From the NCBI GenBank assembly GCA_009760855.2, contig WPIO01000261.1:1-64000 (forward strand): 64,000 nt of DNA, read 5' to 3'. Below the pieces are notes generated by a model. The model had not been told where the DNA came from. It worked only from the letters and a program-made list of their open reading frames with translations, and did not search any database. How positions within the stretch are numbered: the stretch's first letter is position 1; every line of letters begins with the position of its first letter. The position numbers were made by a program, and so were the translations under genes. This document shows positions 23,873 to 34,039 of this stretch, piece after piece. Source of the DNA: Cristatella mucedo (taxonomy: Eukaryota > Bryozoa > Phylactolaemata > Cristatellidae).

Positions 23873-24778
23873 GTTCAAAAGTGGTTCTGCCAGCATATCT
23901 CCAGTTGAATCAGCTCGAAATCTAGGTGTCATATTCCAAAGCGACCTCTCGTTAGACGACCACGTCAGCTCCACAGTCAAATCTGCCTATTTTCAGCTTC
24001 ATAACATTGCTAAAATTCGGGCTACTTTAGATATGGATACAAAGTCCAAGTTGGTCCATGCATTCGTGACATCCCGTCTCGACTTCTGCAACTTACTGCT
24101 TACTGGCTTACCAGCATGTGCGATCAGGCGATTGCCACTGGTGCAGAACTCTGCAGCTAGGCTTGTCTGTCGTGAGCGTCGCAGTTGCCACATAACTCCA
24201 CTTCCCGCCGACACGCACTGGCTACCAGTGAGGCAACGGATTGACTTCAAGGTTTTGTCGCTCACTTTTAGGTCTCTTCATTCTATGGCTCCAGCCTATC
24301 TTTCAGATATACTACCCCATCAGGCCAAGCATCGTACCACCCGCTTTTCGGAATCCAACAGTCTGGAAATCCCTCGTACAAACTTTAAATTCTTTGGAGA
24401 CCGTGCATTTAGCTCGTATGCTCCCAAAGCCTTGAACTCCCTCCCGACTTGCGTCACAACATCCTATGACCTAACCACATTTAAAAGAAACTTAAAAACA
24501 CACCTATTCAGGACAGCATTTAGTGGGTCCCTGTGATTCGTCCTTGATGTGCTTATGAGTGCTGACACTGTGCATGCTGCCACTAACCACATTTGCATGC
24601 TGACCCTGTGCATGTCACCCCTAACCATATTATTCATTTTGTTTTTTTTCAAGCATTATTTTACTTACTATTCACTATTCTACTGCACATCACTTTGCAG
24701 CAAATGTAAAGCGCCTAGAAAGAGATTAAGTTCTCTGAGGGCGCTTTATCAAGTGCAATTTTATTATTATTATTATTA
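23873..24778 (+). mobile_element. L2-clade LINE 3' half, inserted in gene F
   Basis: A 5'-truncated plus-strand copy beginning just after the reverse-transcriptase core. It has an intact 167-codon frame (24033-24536) with the family's C-terminal wording (TSRLDFCN, LPVRQRIDFK, TTFKRNLKTHLFRTAFSGSL), then the conserved tail and (ATT)n. GTATAG occurs on both sides (about 23867 and 24777), a likely target duplication. It is the best preserved 3' half in the window. Confidence 0.85.
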
Positions 24779-25110
24779 GTATAGGCACTTTCAAGCTTTA
24801 CGTCAAGTTTCATATCTAAAAACATAGCCACAACACTTTTAAAGACTTTACTAAACAGCAAATGTGAACATTTTAATATGGAATTATTAGCAACGTATTA
24901 TTTCTGTTTTCGAGTAGCCATTATCTCAATATCAACTTCAGCTTGATCTTGAAACATGATTTCATGACAAAGATCAGAATAAACTTCTGATCCACCAACG
25001 TTCAAGCACATCCATTTTTCCATTCATCAGAATCTCTCAAAAATAAAAAAAAATCATCTATATTCTGTATAAAAAATTTTTAATAATCATTTACATCATA
25101 CGCAAATTTT
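24779..25110 (-). pseudogene. Polinton gene F, proximal part
   Basis: Minus-strand frames immediately downstream of MCP, matching relic 1 at about 5110-5390 (a DEWKN-like segment near 25015, then the segment ending at the LINE junction). Together with 23700-23872 it reconstructs the layout, not the sequence, of a small gene next to MCP. Confidence 0.4.
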
Positions 25111-25119
25111 CCTTTCATG

Positions 25120-26660
25120 CAAGTAAACTGCAATCCATTTCCTTTAGAAGTTAGTTCAGCTGTGTTTTTTCAGATAGTTAGGTAATGCACAATAACCGTT
25201 GTAGCTGGAACAGCAACGACAGGTGGATTAGCGGCTGCATTAGCGGCAACACCTGGAGGGATTGGACCATTGAATTCACTTGTTACGTCTAGTTTAGCGG
25301 TAACTCGTACAGGTTCATCATTGTATTGTTGTACTGTAAGTCGATTACATGCACTAGATACAACGATAGCCAAAGGAGCACCAACTGGTTCTATAATTCA
25401 TTTTGATCCAAGTTATTCTTTTCTAAATTAAGTAAACTCCAAGTATTCTGTTGAACACTTTCCATCCTTGGGATAATTACTTCTAGCAACACTGTTATGT
25501 TGTTTTGAACCAACTGCAAGTACAGCTACATTCTTAATATTGCAGTGATTATATGTACAAGGATTGCTCGTGTAATCACTGTATTTTTTTGAATTTTGTG
25601 CTGCTACAAGTACTTCTAACTTTTTCAATGTTATTCTGAACAGACCATGTTTAGTAAAATTTAATCTTCGTTTAAAGCTATTTAGAGTCGTATTTTCAAA
25701 TCGTCTAACTCCTTAGAGCAGTTTAATTTTTTTCCTGTCTCACTAGAAAAATTAGCAAGACACCTTTCAACACTTTCTTTAGGAGAAATGCAAAGTATCA
25801 TTAGTCTCATTTTAGACATATTAATTCTAAATGCATTTTTTACATCATCACCGTTAGCTACGGCTCCACCTTTGCTTTGAAGTGCACTATTTAGATTAGC
25901 ACCACCTCCTGGTGCTCCTGCCATTATAGCATCCTAATCAAATACTTCAACTGATGTCATTTCAAGGGTAAATGAAAGATTGTAAAGAATTCTATTCATA
26001 TCTGCGCAAAACTCAGCTAACTTTGAAAGTGGAAGTGAGGTACTAAAAGTCCTTATGTTATCACCTAAAACATTGTAAATTCACTTCTATATATAAACCA
26101 TGTGTTGGAAGCAGACGCTCCAGATGCTCAAGGACTTGTGGAATTTTCATTAGCAACATACAACTCATCAACTAAATATGCCGCATCTTTTTTCCATCCA
26201 GTAGCAGGACCTTTAGTTCAATTATAATAATTCGGAAAGATCAAAAATCCCATAAGAGTTGAAACTGTTTCAGGTTCTCGTTGCAATAAAAGACTTTCTA
26301 TTTCTTCTGCTCCAAGTCTAACTTTCATTGAACTAAAAAACCACGTGCCTGCATTGTTAACAGGACCAGCAGTAAGGTTTCAGTTAGGAGCGGCTAAAGC
26401 TCCATTGGCAGCTGTAGTAAATAAGAATCAGACACGTCATAGCAAAGATGTTATTCTACTGGGACAGTAAATTTTAGTAGTTCATTAGAAACATTATTTG
26501 GCTCATTTCCATTGCTTTTTTATAACTCTCTATACGGGTAGTCTCTAATTCTATGATTTGGGAAACTTGGATCACCTAATTCAAGGATAGCATCCATAAG
26601 AGCACCAGCAATTTCTTCTCTACGTAGAATAGTAAATTTTATTGTTTACTCTGTATATAT
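25120..26660 (-). pseudogene. double jelly-roll major capsid protein relic (MCP), relic 2 copy
   Basis: Minus-strand homologue of 3535-5090. Matching landmarks in order: ELGDP near 26580; the block 25924-25682 with the conserved Met-Arg-Leu-Met strand; NPCTYNHCNIK near 25545; the EPVG segment near 25385; and the two C-terminal strands near 25310-25170. In this copy the last part has an Ala/Pro-rich insertion (about 25210-25265) absent from relic 1. Stops and an indel in an A-run near 25730 break the frame. Where relic 1 has TAA in NPCT-x-NHC this copy has Tyr, and where relic 1 has Tyr (about 4480) this copy has TAA. It would form the hexagonal capsomers of the virion. Confidence 0.6.
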
Positions 26661-26699
26661 ATTCCAGCTCCAATCTTTTTTGTATAACCATCGCTGCCA

Positions 26700-27200
26700 T
26701 TATATTTATTTCTTTCAGCTATCTAATTTTTCTTTGATAACTCGTTCTATTTGTATAAGCTTTTAGATAATTTTTTTCGACTTTTTGTGAGTTATCTTCT
26801 GTTTCGGTTTCATATTCCATTTTAAATGTACGTTTCTTTTTATTCTTTGGCTTTAGTTTTTCTATCATAGACTATTTCATTTCAAGGTCCATCGGCTTAA
26901 TATTTCAATCATAATCTTCTTTCTTGCACTTCTCTAGTTTATATTCAAGCTATTTGTTTCGTCTTTCTTCCTTAAGTTTATCATCTAGCTCTCTACGTTT
27001 GTTTGCATAATCTTGGTCAAGATTTTTTTTAGTTTGTACCGCAATGAGTTTTCATTTCTTGGTGCAATTCAATTCCTTTTATTAGCAATATTCAAACTAA
27101 GAACTATCAATCTCGTTAAAACAGGAGCAGTTCTCCAACTCCATCAATTACTTTATCAAGAACTCATGAACCATTAAATGTTCATTTTTAAATTTTTTCA
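26700..27200 (-). pseudogene. Polinton gene C, relic 2 copy
   Basis: Begins with LDKVIDGVG-like wording near 27160 as in relic 1 and continues into a Lys/Glu/Arg-rich, coiled-coil-like stretch with many stops and frame changes down to about 26700. More decayed than the relic 1 copy. It lies between B and MCP as there. Confidence 0.4.
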
Positions 27201-27239
27201 TGACCAATTTTAGCGTAACTCCCCATTGGTTTAAATATT

Positions 27240-27570
27240 ATTTTTAAATTTCTATTCTAACAAGAGCATCAGCAACCTCATTAAGAGGATTTTAATTTTG
27301 GTCAGTGAGAGTAAACTTAAAACTACTTATTCCTTCTACGCGTCTGCGAGTTTGCAAGAATGAAATACTATTTAGATGAGGATCTAATTTTATCCGGCTT
27401 TATATGATCAATATCAATAACATACAACAGTGCATTTTTCTAAAATTCGGCATTACATCCAACATAATTAATGCTTGGTTATACCAAGTCACAGTTAACA
27501 CTAACTCATTTCACGCTAGAATTATCCGGTAAATGCATTTTGCTCCAAGCCTTATAAATATCATAGAAAA
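27240..27570 (-). pseudogene. Polinton gene B, distal part, relic 2 copy
   Basis: Matches 2385-2720 of relic 1: the segment with KAW and LPDN near 27530, CDLV near 27480 and DQN near 27300. A TGA at 27506-27508 replaces the Trp at 2451-2453, and a TAA replaces a Tyr a few codons later. The N-terminal part of the gene lies beyond the LINE, at 29100-29590. Confidence 0.5.
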
Positions 27571-27584
27571 ACATAGTTTGTTCT

Positions 27585-28843
27585 TATAATAATAATAATA
27601 ATACAATTTTAATGCACTTGATAAAGCGCCCGCAGAGAACTAAATTTTTTTCTGTGCTCTTTGGATTAGCTGCAAAGGGAAATGCGATTGAATGGTGAGT
27701 AATATCATGCTTGATAAACAAGATGAATAACGTGGTTAGGGGTGACATGCACAGGGTCAGCATGCAAATGTGGTTAGTGGCACCATGCACAGTGTCAGTA
27801 CGCATAAGCACACAAAGGAAGAAACAAAGGGGCTCGCCAAATGCTGTCCTGAATAGGCGTGTTTTAAGTTGTTTTTAAATGTGGTCAAGTCTGGGGATTT
27901 TCTGAAGCAAGTCGGGAGGGAATTCCAGGCTTTGGGAGCATAGGAACTAAATGCACGGTCTCCAAAGGTTTCGAGGTCTGTAAGTGGTATTGGTAAACTG
28001 TTGGATTCCAAAAAGCGGGTGGTACGATGCTTGGCCTGGTGGGGAGTACATCTGAGAGATAGGCTGGAGCCAAAGAATAAAGTGACTTAAATGTGAGCGA
28101 TAAAACATGAAGTAAATGCATTGTTTGACTAGGAGCTAGTGCCGGACGGCGAAAAGTGGTGTGATGTGGCAACTGTGATGCTCACGACAGACAAGCCTAG
28201 CTGTTGAGGTTTGCACCAGCTGTAATCGCCTGACTGCACATACTGGTAGGCCAGCAAGTAATGAGTTACAGAAGTCAAGACGGGATGTCAAATATGCATG
28301 GACCCACTTGTACCTGGTATCCTTATGTAAGCAAGCCAGAATTTTAGCAATGTTATGTAGCTGAAAGTAGGCAGACTTGATTGTGGAGCTGACGTGGTCG
28401 TCTAAGAATAGGTCACTTTGGAACATGAAATCTACATTTCGAGCTGATTCAACAGGAGATATGCTGGCAGAGCCAATTTCGAGCGTCGGGCTTTCCTGTT
28501 TCTGAATCACACTGGGTTTACCCATAACTAACTATTTAGTTTTGCTATCGTTTGTTAAAGAAAAGTTTGCTGTCATCCATGTGTAGATGTCATGTCATCA
28601 ATACATACAGCAAGTGAGATGAGAGAATTTGAGGTCCTCAAAGGCTGGGAGGTATCAAAGCAAAGGTACAACTGAGTGTCATCTGCATTGAAGTGAAAGC
28701 CGAGATTGTTCTTGGCAATCACATAAGCAAGATGGAGAGTAAAAACCGTGAAAAGAACCGGACGCAGCACGGAGCCCTGAGGTACCCCACATTTCAGACG
28801 TACCTCGAACGATCTTAGTCCATTCTCGTCATTACTCTGGAGT
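27585..28843 (-). mobile_element. L2-clade LINE 3' half inserted in Polinton gene B
   Basis: 3' end with (AAT)n near 27590, then C-terminal frames (27757-28011 with TTFKNNLK; 28136-28525 with TSRLDFCNSLL) and part of the reverse transcriptase (28573-28770, FHFNADDTQLYL, with NADD instead of YADD). 5'-truncated near 28843. TCTTA occurs at both flanks, a weak candidate target duplication. Confidence 0.8.
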
Positions 28844-28847
28844 CTCC

Positions 28848-29092
28848 CACTGGACTCTTACTGCATCTAATATTGTTTCAATTACAACTGCAGCAGGTTA
28901 TTATGGCAATAATAAAATGGTAAACACTATGAATCATACATTTGAGAGAATAAAATGATTTTTTAAATACTTCTTATAGAAATAGATCTGCAATCTAATT
29001 TAGTGTTTATACAGATGATAAAATATCAATGCAAATAGTTGGTGTTTGTGTTGCTCAACTTGGAAGTAGTGCATCAGTTGTTACCATTGTTT
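28848..29092 (+). repeat. inverted, diverged copy of part of Polinton gene B
   Basis: On the plus strand this piece resembles the middle of gene B, including the G-Y-Y motif and the segment with ATGCAAATAGTTGGTG near 29030. The same part of B is present on the minus strand right beside it (about 29135-29400), so the two form a head-to-head inverted repeat centred near 29100. The copies differ at perhaps one position in six, so this is not a recent or assembly-made duplicate. Confidence 0.6.
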
Positions 29093-29099
29093 AGCTTCA

Positions 29100-29590
29100 T
29101 AAGGTCTTCGACGTACTATTTCTGGATCAAAAGATTTCTGTTGATTTGAATTAAATCCAAACGTGACGCCGATTGATAGTACAACAACTGATGCATTACT
29201 TCCAAGCAGAGCAATACAATCACCAACTATTTGCATTGCTATTTTATCATCTGTATCAGTGCTAAATTACATTGCAGTACTATTTTTATTAGAAGTATTG
29301 TAAAAAAATTGATTTTCTCAATGCATACTACATAGCGTTTACCGTTGTATTAGCACCATAATGACTTGCTGCAATTTCAATTGAAACCAACTTCGATGCA
29401 GTAGGATTTCTTTTATACAAAAGGTGGTCATTTACCGCTGTAACAACACTGGATATGACCCTATTTGTGTCAGCAAATGCTACTCTTCTTAAACCAAGTT
29501 TATTATAACCCGAGCATGGTCCAAGTATTATAGGTCAAACTGTTGTCTTTGCTTCAGAGCTAGTTGTTCCTGTTAATCTTGTAGACATTC
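29100..29590 (-). pseudogene. Polinton gene B, proximal part, relic 2 copy
   Basis: Starts near ATG 29590 (wording RLTGTTSSEAKT, compare RITGTSSSESKT in relic 1) directly after gene A. It runs through the FNSNQQ segment near 29145 to about 29100, where the inverted fragment begins. Several TAA/TAG codons interrupt it. Confidence 0.5.
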
Positions 29591-29599
29591 TGATATTGC

Positions 29600-30295
29600 G
29601 ATTTAACAATTTCTATAACAACTGTTATCTGCTGTGAACAGAAAGTCTAAAACTTTCAAGTTTTGATCTGTAACCGTAACTAATTTATAAAATGAGGATT
29701 CACCACAAAGATGATTATACTAGTTCGGCTCGTATACCATCTGTTTTTAAGGGTAGAAATTGTAAGCAAAACTCCTTTGGACTTGTGATTCATCCATGTT
29801 TATGAAACTAGAAACAATAGCAACTAAGTTACAATGTACAAGAATTAAGTTTAGATCTGAAGTAAAAACTTCGTTTCCTGAAATAGATTTTAACACTTGG
29901 TGTACAATTTACTTGGTATGTCATTCCAGGATAAGTTGTTTTAAAATTTGGATCTGTTGATTAAGCAGAACCAGTGAAGCCATGTAAACTTGATATACTT
30001 GACTTACTAGCAAGAAACTTCTAACCAATTGGCATTTTAATCTAAGAACTTGAAGGGGATGTATGAATGCATAGCTCGAACTTATCAGTAGTAGCTCCAA
30101 GTTGACTAACAGAATTATTTATAGTATCCACTATACCCATATTTACATCATCCGAAACAGCGGAATAACTTCCAGGCCTAGTTGATTCTTATCGTTTGCT
30201 CGGAACCACCCGGTACTCTAAAAACTAAAGTATCATTAGAACTAGTAATATTCCTAATATAATTACTTCCTACAAAATTTAAAAAAATATCTTAC
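29600..30295 (-). pseudogene. Polinton gene A, relic 2 copy
   Basis: Minus-strand homologue of 1216-1841, with GGSEQTI near 30195 and TTDKF near 30085. Two Trp codons of relic 1 are TAG here (30042-30044 and 30021-30023) and a Tyr is TAA (about 29970). The second half is badly decayed by frame changes. It ends just before gene B, as in relic 1. Confidence 0.5.
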
Positions 30296-30329
30296 ATTTC
30301 TTATTCCTAAGCATAATTGGGTCATCTCT

Positions 30330-30757
30330 TTGAACTCTAATAGGGTTGGTAGTTCTAGAAATATTGAAAACTAATTTTCATGTACTGGCCTTTCTAAAGC
30401 TTCAAGATTCTTCATTATCTCTTGAGAGATTTTTACGAGTTCTGAAATCTCTATATACTAATCTTGTCTACAAGTTTATTTATTCCAGCAACATATCTTT
30501 TGAGTTTTTCAAGATTCATCAAGTACTAAGTCAGAGATGTTCCCTATTTCTGTTCGTTGAGGCTTGGGCATACTTCCTGACTCGGTGTAATCATTGCCAT
30601 GTATTAACGGCCGTCGATCTAAATCGTTGACGCCTTCATAGCCCTCTGACATTCCTTCTTTGGACTTTATTCGTGGGCCTACATAGGAATACTCTATTGT
30701 ATTGTTAAAAGATCCATCTAGTACAAAATCGCGTTTTACTGGTATTGGGAGCTTCAT
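30330..30757 (-). pseudogene. Polinton ORF X, next to the right inverted repeat
   Basis: An 82-codon frame from ATG 30757 to 30509, then a readable continuation to about 30330 with stops (a Glu/Leu-rich helix-like end near 30360-30430). It precedes gene A. Hydrophilic, no signal peptide or membrane segment, no recognised motif. A plus-strand frame of 94 codons (30346-30630) overlaps it and is taken as its shadow because the neighbours read on minus. Confidence 0.35.
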
Positions 30758-30917
30758 TTGTTATTCACGGCCAGCAGATAGTCTATTTATGAACCACCAC
30801 TTCCAGATTCAAGCTTTCTATTCAATTTCAATTTATTAGCCCTGAAGTTTATTTGAATGCCAATATTTTTAAATGCATTTCTTAGTTATGGGTAGTTGTG
30901 TTTTGGTTACCATAATA

Positions 30918-31260
30918 TCTGATGCTTTAGCTTATATAGGAAGCTATTTGAAAAAAAATGTACTCTAATATACTATATTAAATCAAAGGACTGCTAATCC
31001 GTTGATGTGCATTTTACTACCATGCTTTCTGAGACTGAAAAAGTGTGGCGCAAAAGGTACAATGCACACTATTAATACGACAATACAATGCACACTATTA
31101 ATACGACAATAACACGATTTACCATGGTATACTATAAAATTTCAAAGGGCCGCTGATTTGCTGATGATTATATTTTGCATTTTAGGCTGTGCATTTTGAG
31201 ATTCTCGACCAGACATGCGAGAGATAAAAAAGATGTGGCGTAAAAGGTACCAATACAAAT
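30918..31260 (-). repeat. right terminal inverted repeat of Polinton relic 2
   Basis: Reverse complement of 18830-19200 in matching word order. Outside it the sequence changes at once to GC-rich DNA. It carries a second, outer copy of the CTTTTACGCCACA and GGCCCTTTGA words, so the repeat has internal tandem structure. It also has a 26-base duplication that the left repeat lacks. Confidence 0.75.
31059..31110. repeat. 26-bp perfect tandem duplication in the right inverted repeat
   Basis: Two identical copies of ACAATGCACACTATTAATAC plus six bases, at 31059-31084 and 31085-31110. The left inverted repeat has a different tandem structure at this place, so the duplication postdates the formation of the two ends. 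Confidence 0.9.
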
Positions 31261-31269
31261 CTCCAGCGA

Positions 31270-32400
31270 TTGCAATCACATTGCAGTTGACATCGCTCGT
31301 GTACAAATTCGGAGCTTTCTCCACCGCAATACTAAAAAATCTACCCAAATCTGAGCGGTGGCACTCGAGCGGGCACTCTCGCACGGCCACCGACGCGAAG
31401 CGAGCTCAAGCTCTCCGCCGGAGCCGCTGAAGCGGTGAGGTCGCTCCAAGGTCGCCGACTGGCGGCCAGAGCCCGGCTCGGTCGCCAAGGCGGCATACAA
31501 AGAAGAACTCCGGCACATAAAAATATAGGATGTGCGCGCGTGCCGCGCGTGTCTTCTAATCATGTTGTCGCTCTCCTCAGCGAGTCTTGCGTACCGCAGA
31601 GATGGTCACGGAAGGCCCGACAGCACGTGACGTGGTGCATCGAACCCGGTGCCTCCGTGGAAATAGTAGGCACTCTCGAGTGGGTGTGGCGAGCCTGCCG
31701 GCTGAGAATGCGGCTGCGCCCCCGGATGCGGGCGCACCGGCGCACGTTGCAAGAGTAGTCATTCTGGAAGACCGTAGAGGCGTAGGAGAGTCCTCAGCAG
31801 CCAGCGTGGCCTGCTGTGGAGGGTGCGCGACCGCTGAGGCCGCTCCCGAATGCTCCTGCTCGGCTCGCTTCCAGAACTGTCGCCCCGAGTTTGGCGGATT
31901 GACTGCTCGCTGCTGCCGCTCTTGTTGCGCGAGTCGCTTTATTTGCGATTCGTACGGAGGCGAGGTCAGGGAGGTCAGAGAGCGGCCTAGGCTTCGAAAC
32001 GGTGGCTGCGGATGAGTACCAATGCCACAGGGGATCGACGAATTACCAAAATCCATTGCAATCCGCCTCAATCCACTCGAGTTAGGCTAACATTGACTAG
32101 ACGTAAGCATTGCCGAGCTCAAACGTTGCGCTTATATTGTAATAAACGCTCGAATTTATCTGTCCACAAAATGTCATGTCGCTGCTCGCACGTGCTCTTA
32201 TGCAAATGAGCGTCGACGCCGGACGCCTGTACAGCAATCCACTGCAATTCATTCTAGTTCCCGTCAATTCCATTACAAATTAGCTGCTCACAGCTCCGAA
32301 AAGCCGGTTGATAAAACTAAGCTACGCGAGCGATGAACTCAGAAAATTTTGAGCGATTCTGCTCATGCGTTCTCACGAAGGCCACTGAAATAAGATTGAG
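31270..32400. other. GC-rich stretch, no gene assigned
   Basis: Rich in CpG, with overlapping open frames on both strands (164 codons minus at 31577-32071, 142 codons plus at 31587-32015). High GC alone can produce such frames. The minus frame is Ala/Pro/Arg-rich and low in complexity. It could be a CpG island or promoter region, or an old LTR-type leader. No motif supports a product. Confidence 0.4.
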
Positions 32401-32419
32401 GTGGCCCAAGCCAATACCT

Positions 32420-32714
32420 AAATAATAATAATAATTCACTTGATAAAGCGCCCTCAGAGAACTTAATCTCTCTCTAGGCGCTTTACATTTGCTGTAAAGT
32501 GAAATGCAATGGAATGGTAAGTAAAATCATGCTTGAAAAACAAACGAACTGAATAATATGGTTAGGGGTGACATGCACAGGGTCAGCATACAAATGTGGT
32601 TAGTGGCAGCATGCACAGTGTCAGCATGCATAAGCACATCAAGGACGAATCACAGGGACCCGCTAAATGCTGTCCTAAATAGGCGTGTTTTAGGTTCCTT
32701 TTAAATGTGGTCAA
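32420..32714 (-). mobile_element. L2-clade LINE 3' tail
   Basis: (AAT)n, conserved tail block and C-terminal untranslated sequence, 5'-truncated about 295 bases in, just before the coding end. It is inserted at the left side of the 170-bp satellite district. Confidence 0.8.
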
Positions 32715-34039
32715 TCCACTGCATTCTACCGCGAAACGAAACGATCCTGTTCAAAAAGCTCCTTTTTTGATCGCATATGACAGCACTCTCTGTGAAAATT
32801 TCACTTCAAGAATTGCACTTGCATAGGCCTTTTGTACAATGCCCGGCAATTGACTATGGTGGTCAGGCTTATACCGAAATCCATTTCAAGCCACCAAATC
32901 CTCCCCATAAAAATCGAGTTGGATTGCGCCGAGCTCCAGCTTCTACTGCACATTAAAATTTACCTTGCTGTGCACAAAACCACGTAAAATAAGAAACTGT
33001 GCATCCATGCACTGTGGCAATAGGTGGCAATCGGCTAAAATGACCAGGAAAACTACCTCGATCGACCCTCGATCGCCACTGCAAATCATCCTCAAATCGC
33101 CATTGGGAAGGGCTAATTAGCATTGCATTTAAGGCTCGACTCCGTTCAAAGTGCATCCACCAAATGGCGTTCCATCGTGCATACGGGTCGTCACGCTATT
33201 AATTGCAATGGACTGCAACGGCCTGGTCCCATACCACAATCCACCTCTATCCGCCGAAAGCAGCTGCAATCCGCCGCACGGCCACCATAAAACGTACACT
33301 AGAATCTCTAATTATAATTGCACACTGCTCTACTCTTCGGTTATTGTGTACTCGCATAACTTTAAGTGCACTTGCGTACACGTAAGTGCATTCGCTGGAA
33401 GTGCCTCGACCATTCAGCAGCAATGCACTGCAATCGACTGCGACTGCCCGGGCCACTAGTCGCTCCACCACGACCCGCCGAAAAACGACCAGAATACGTA
33501 CACTTTAGGCTCTAATAGCAGTTGCATGTTGCTGTAATCTTCGGTTATTGTGTTATAGCACAATGGCATTACAATTTCCTTGACCATTCGGCAGCTAAGC
33601 ATTGCAGTTGATTTCAATGTCCGGGCCAATAACGCAATCTACTGCAATCAGATGGAAAATGCCCTGAAAATGGTTTCGCAGAGCTCCAATTTGGATGCAT
33701 ATTACGAAGCAAACAGATTAAATTAAACCACGTCATTTTAGGCAATTGAGCTCGTACGATCTCGGGAAATGCACGGCAATCTACTTCAAGGGCTCGGCTC
33801 ACAGCAGCAATCCACCACAATCCGTGGCTAGCCAACGACAAATTGGCAGCACGAAGTGCCAACTCTGATTGCATTTCACGTCTCTTTGGGCTAAAAGTGA
33901 AATATTTGGGTTGTTGAGCTATTTTGAACGTTAAATGTCAACACTGCACGGCAATTGACAGCGATGGCAATGACTAATACTGCAAGCCTTGGCTGATCGA
34001 CGGCAGATCGGCTGCACTAAGCTCAAATTCTCATATATG

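Larger units (their letters stand above)
18830..31260 (-). mobile_element. Polinton/Maverick relic 2 with terminal inverted repeats
   Basis: A 12.4-kb unit bounded by inverted repeats of about 350 bases (18830-19200 and 30918-31260). On the minus strand, from right to left: X, A, B, C, MCP, F, fibre-like gene and a retrovirus-like integrase. Integrase, double jelly-roll capsid and long inverted repeats together define Polinton-type elements. Three L2 LINEs (22312-23432, 23873-24778, 27585-28843) add about 3.3 kb, so the viral part is only about 9 kb against the 15-20 kb usual for Polintons. No polymerase B, packaging ATPase or cysteine protease was recognised, so an internal deletion is likely. 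All genes are broken. The exact outer ends and target duplication could not be fixed. Confidence 0.75.

Noticed and set aside
28848-29400. Assembly artefact as the cause of the inverted gene B fragment
   Set aside because: The two arms differ at many positions; a misassembly would give near-identical arms.
31577-32071. A 164-codon minus-strand gene
   Set aside because: High GC produces long frames on both strands here; the peptide is low in complexity and has no motif or supporting splice sites.
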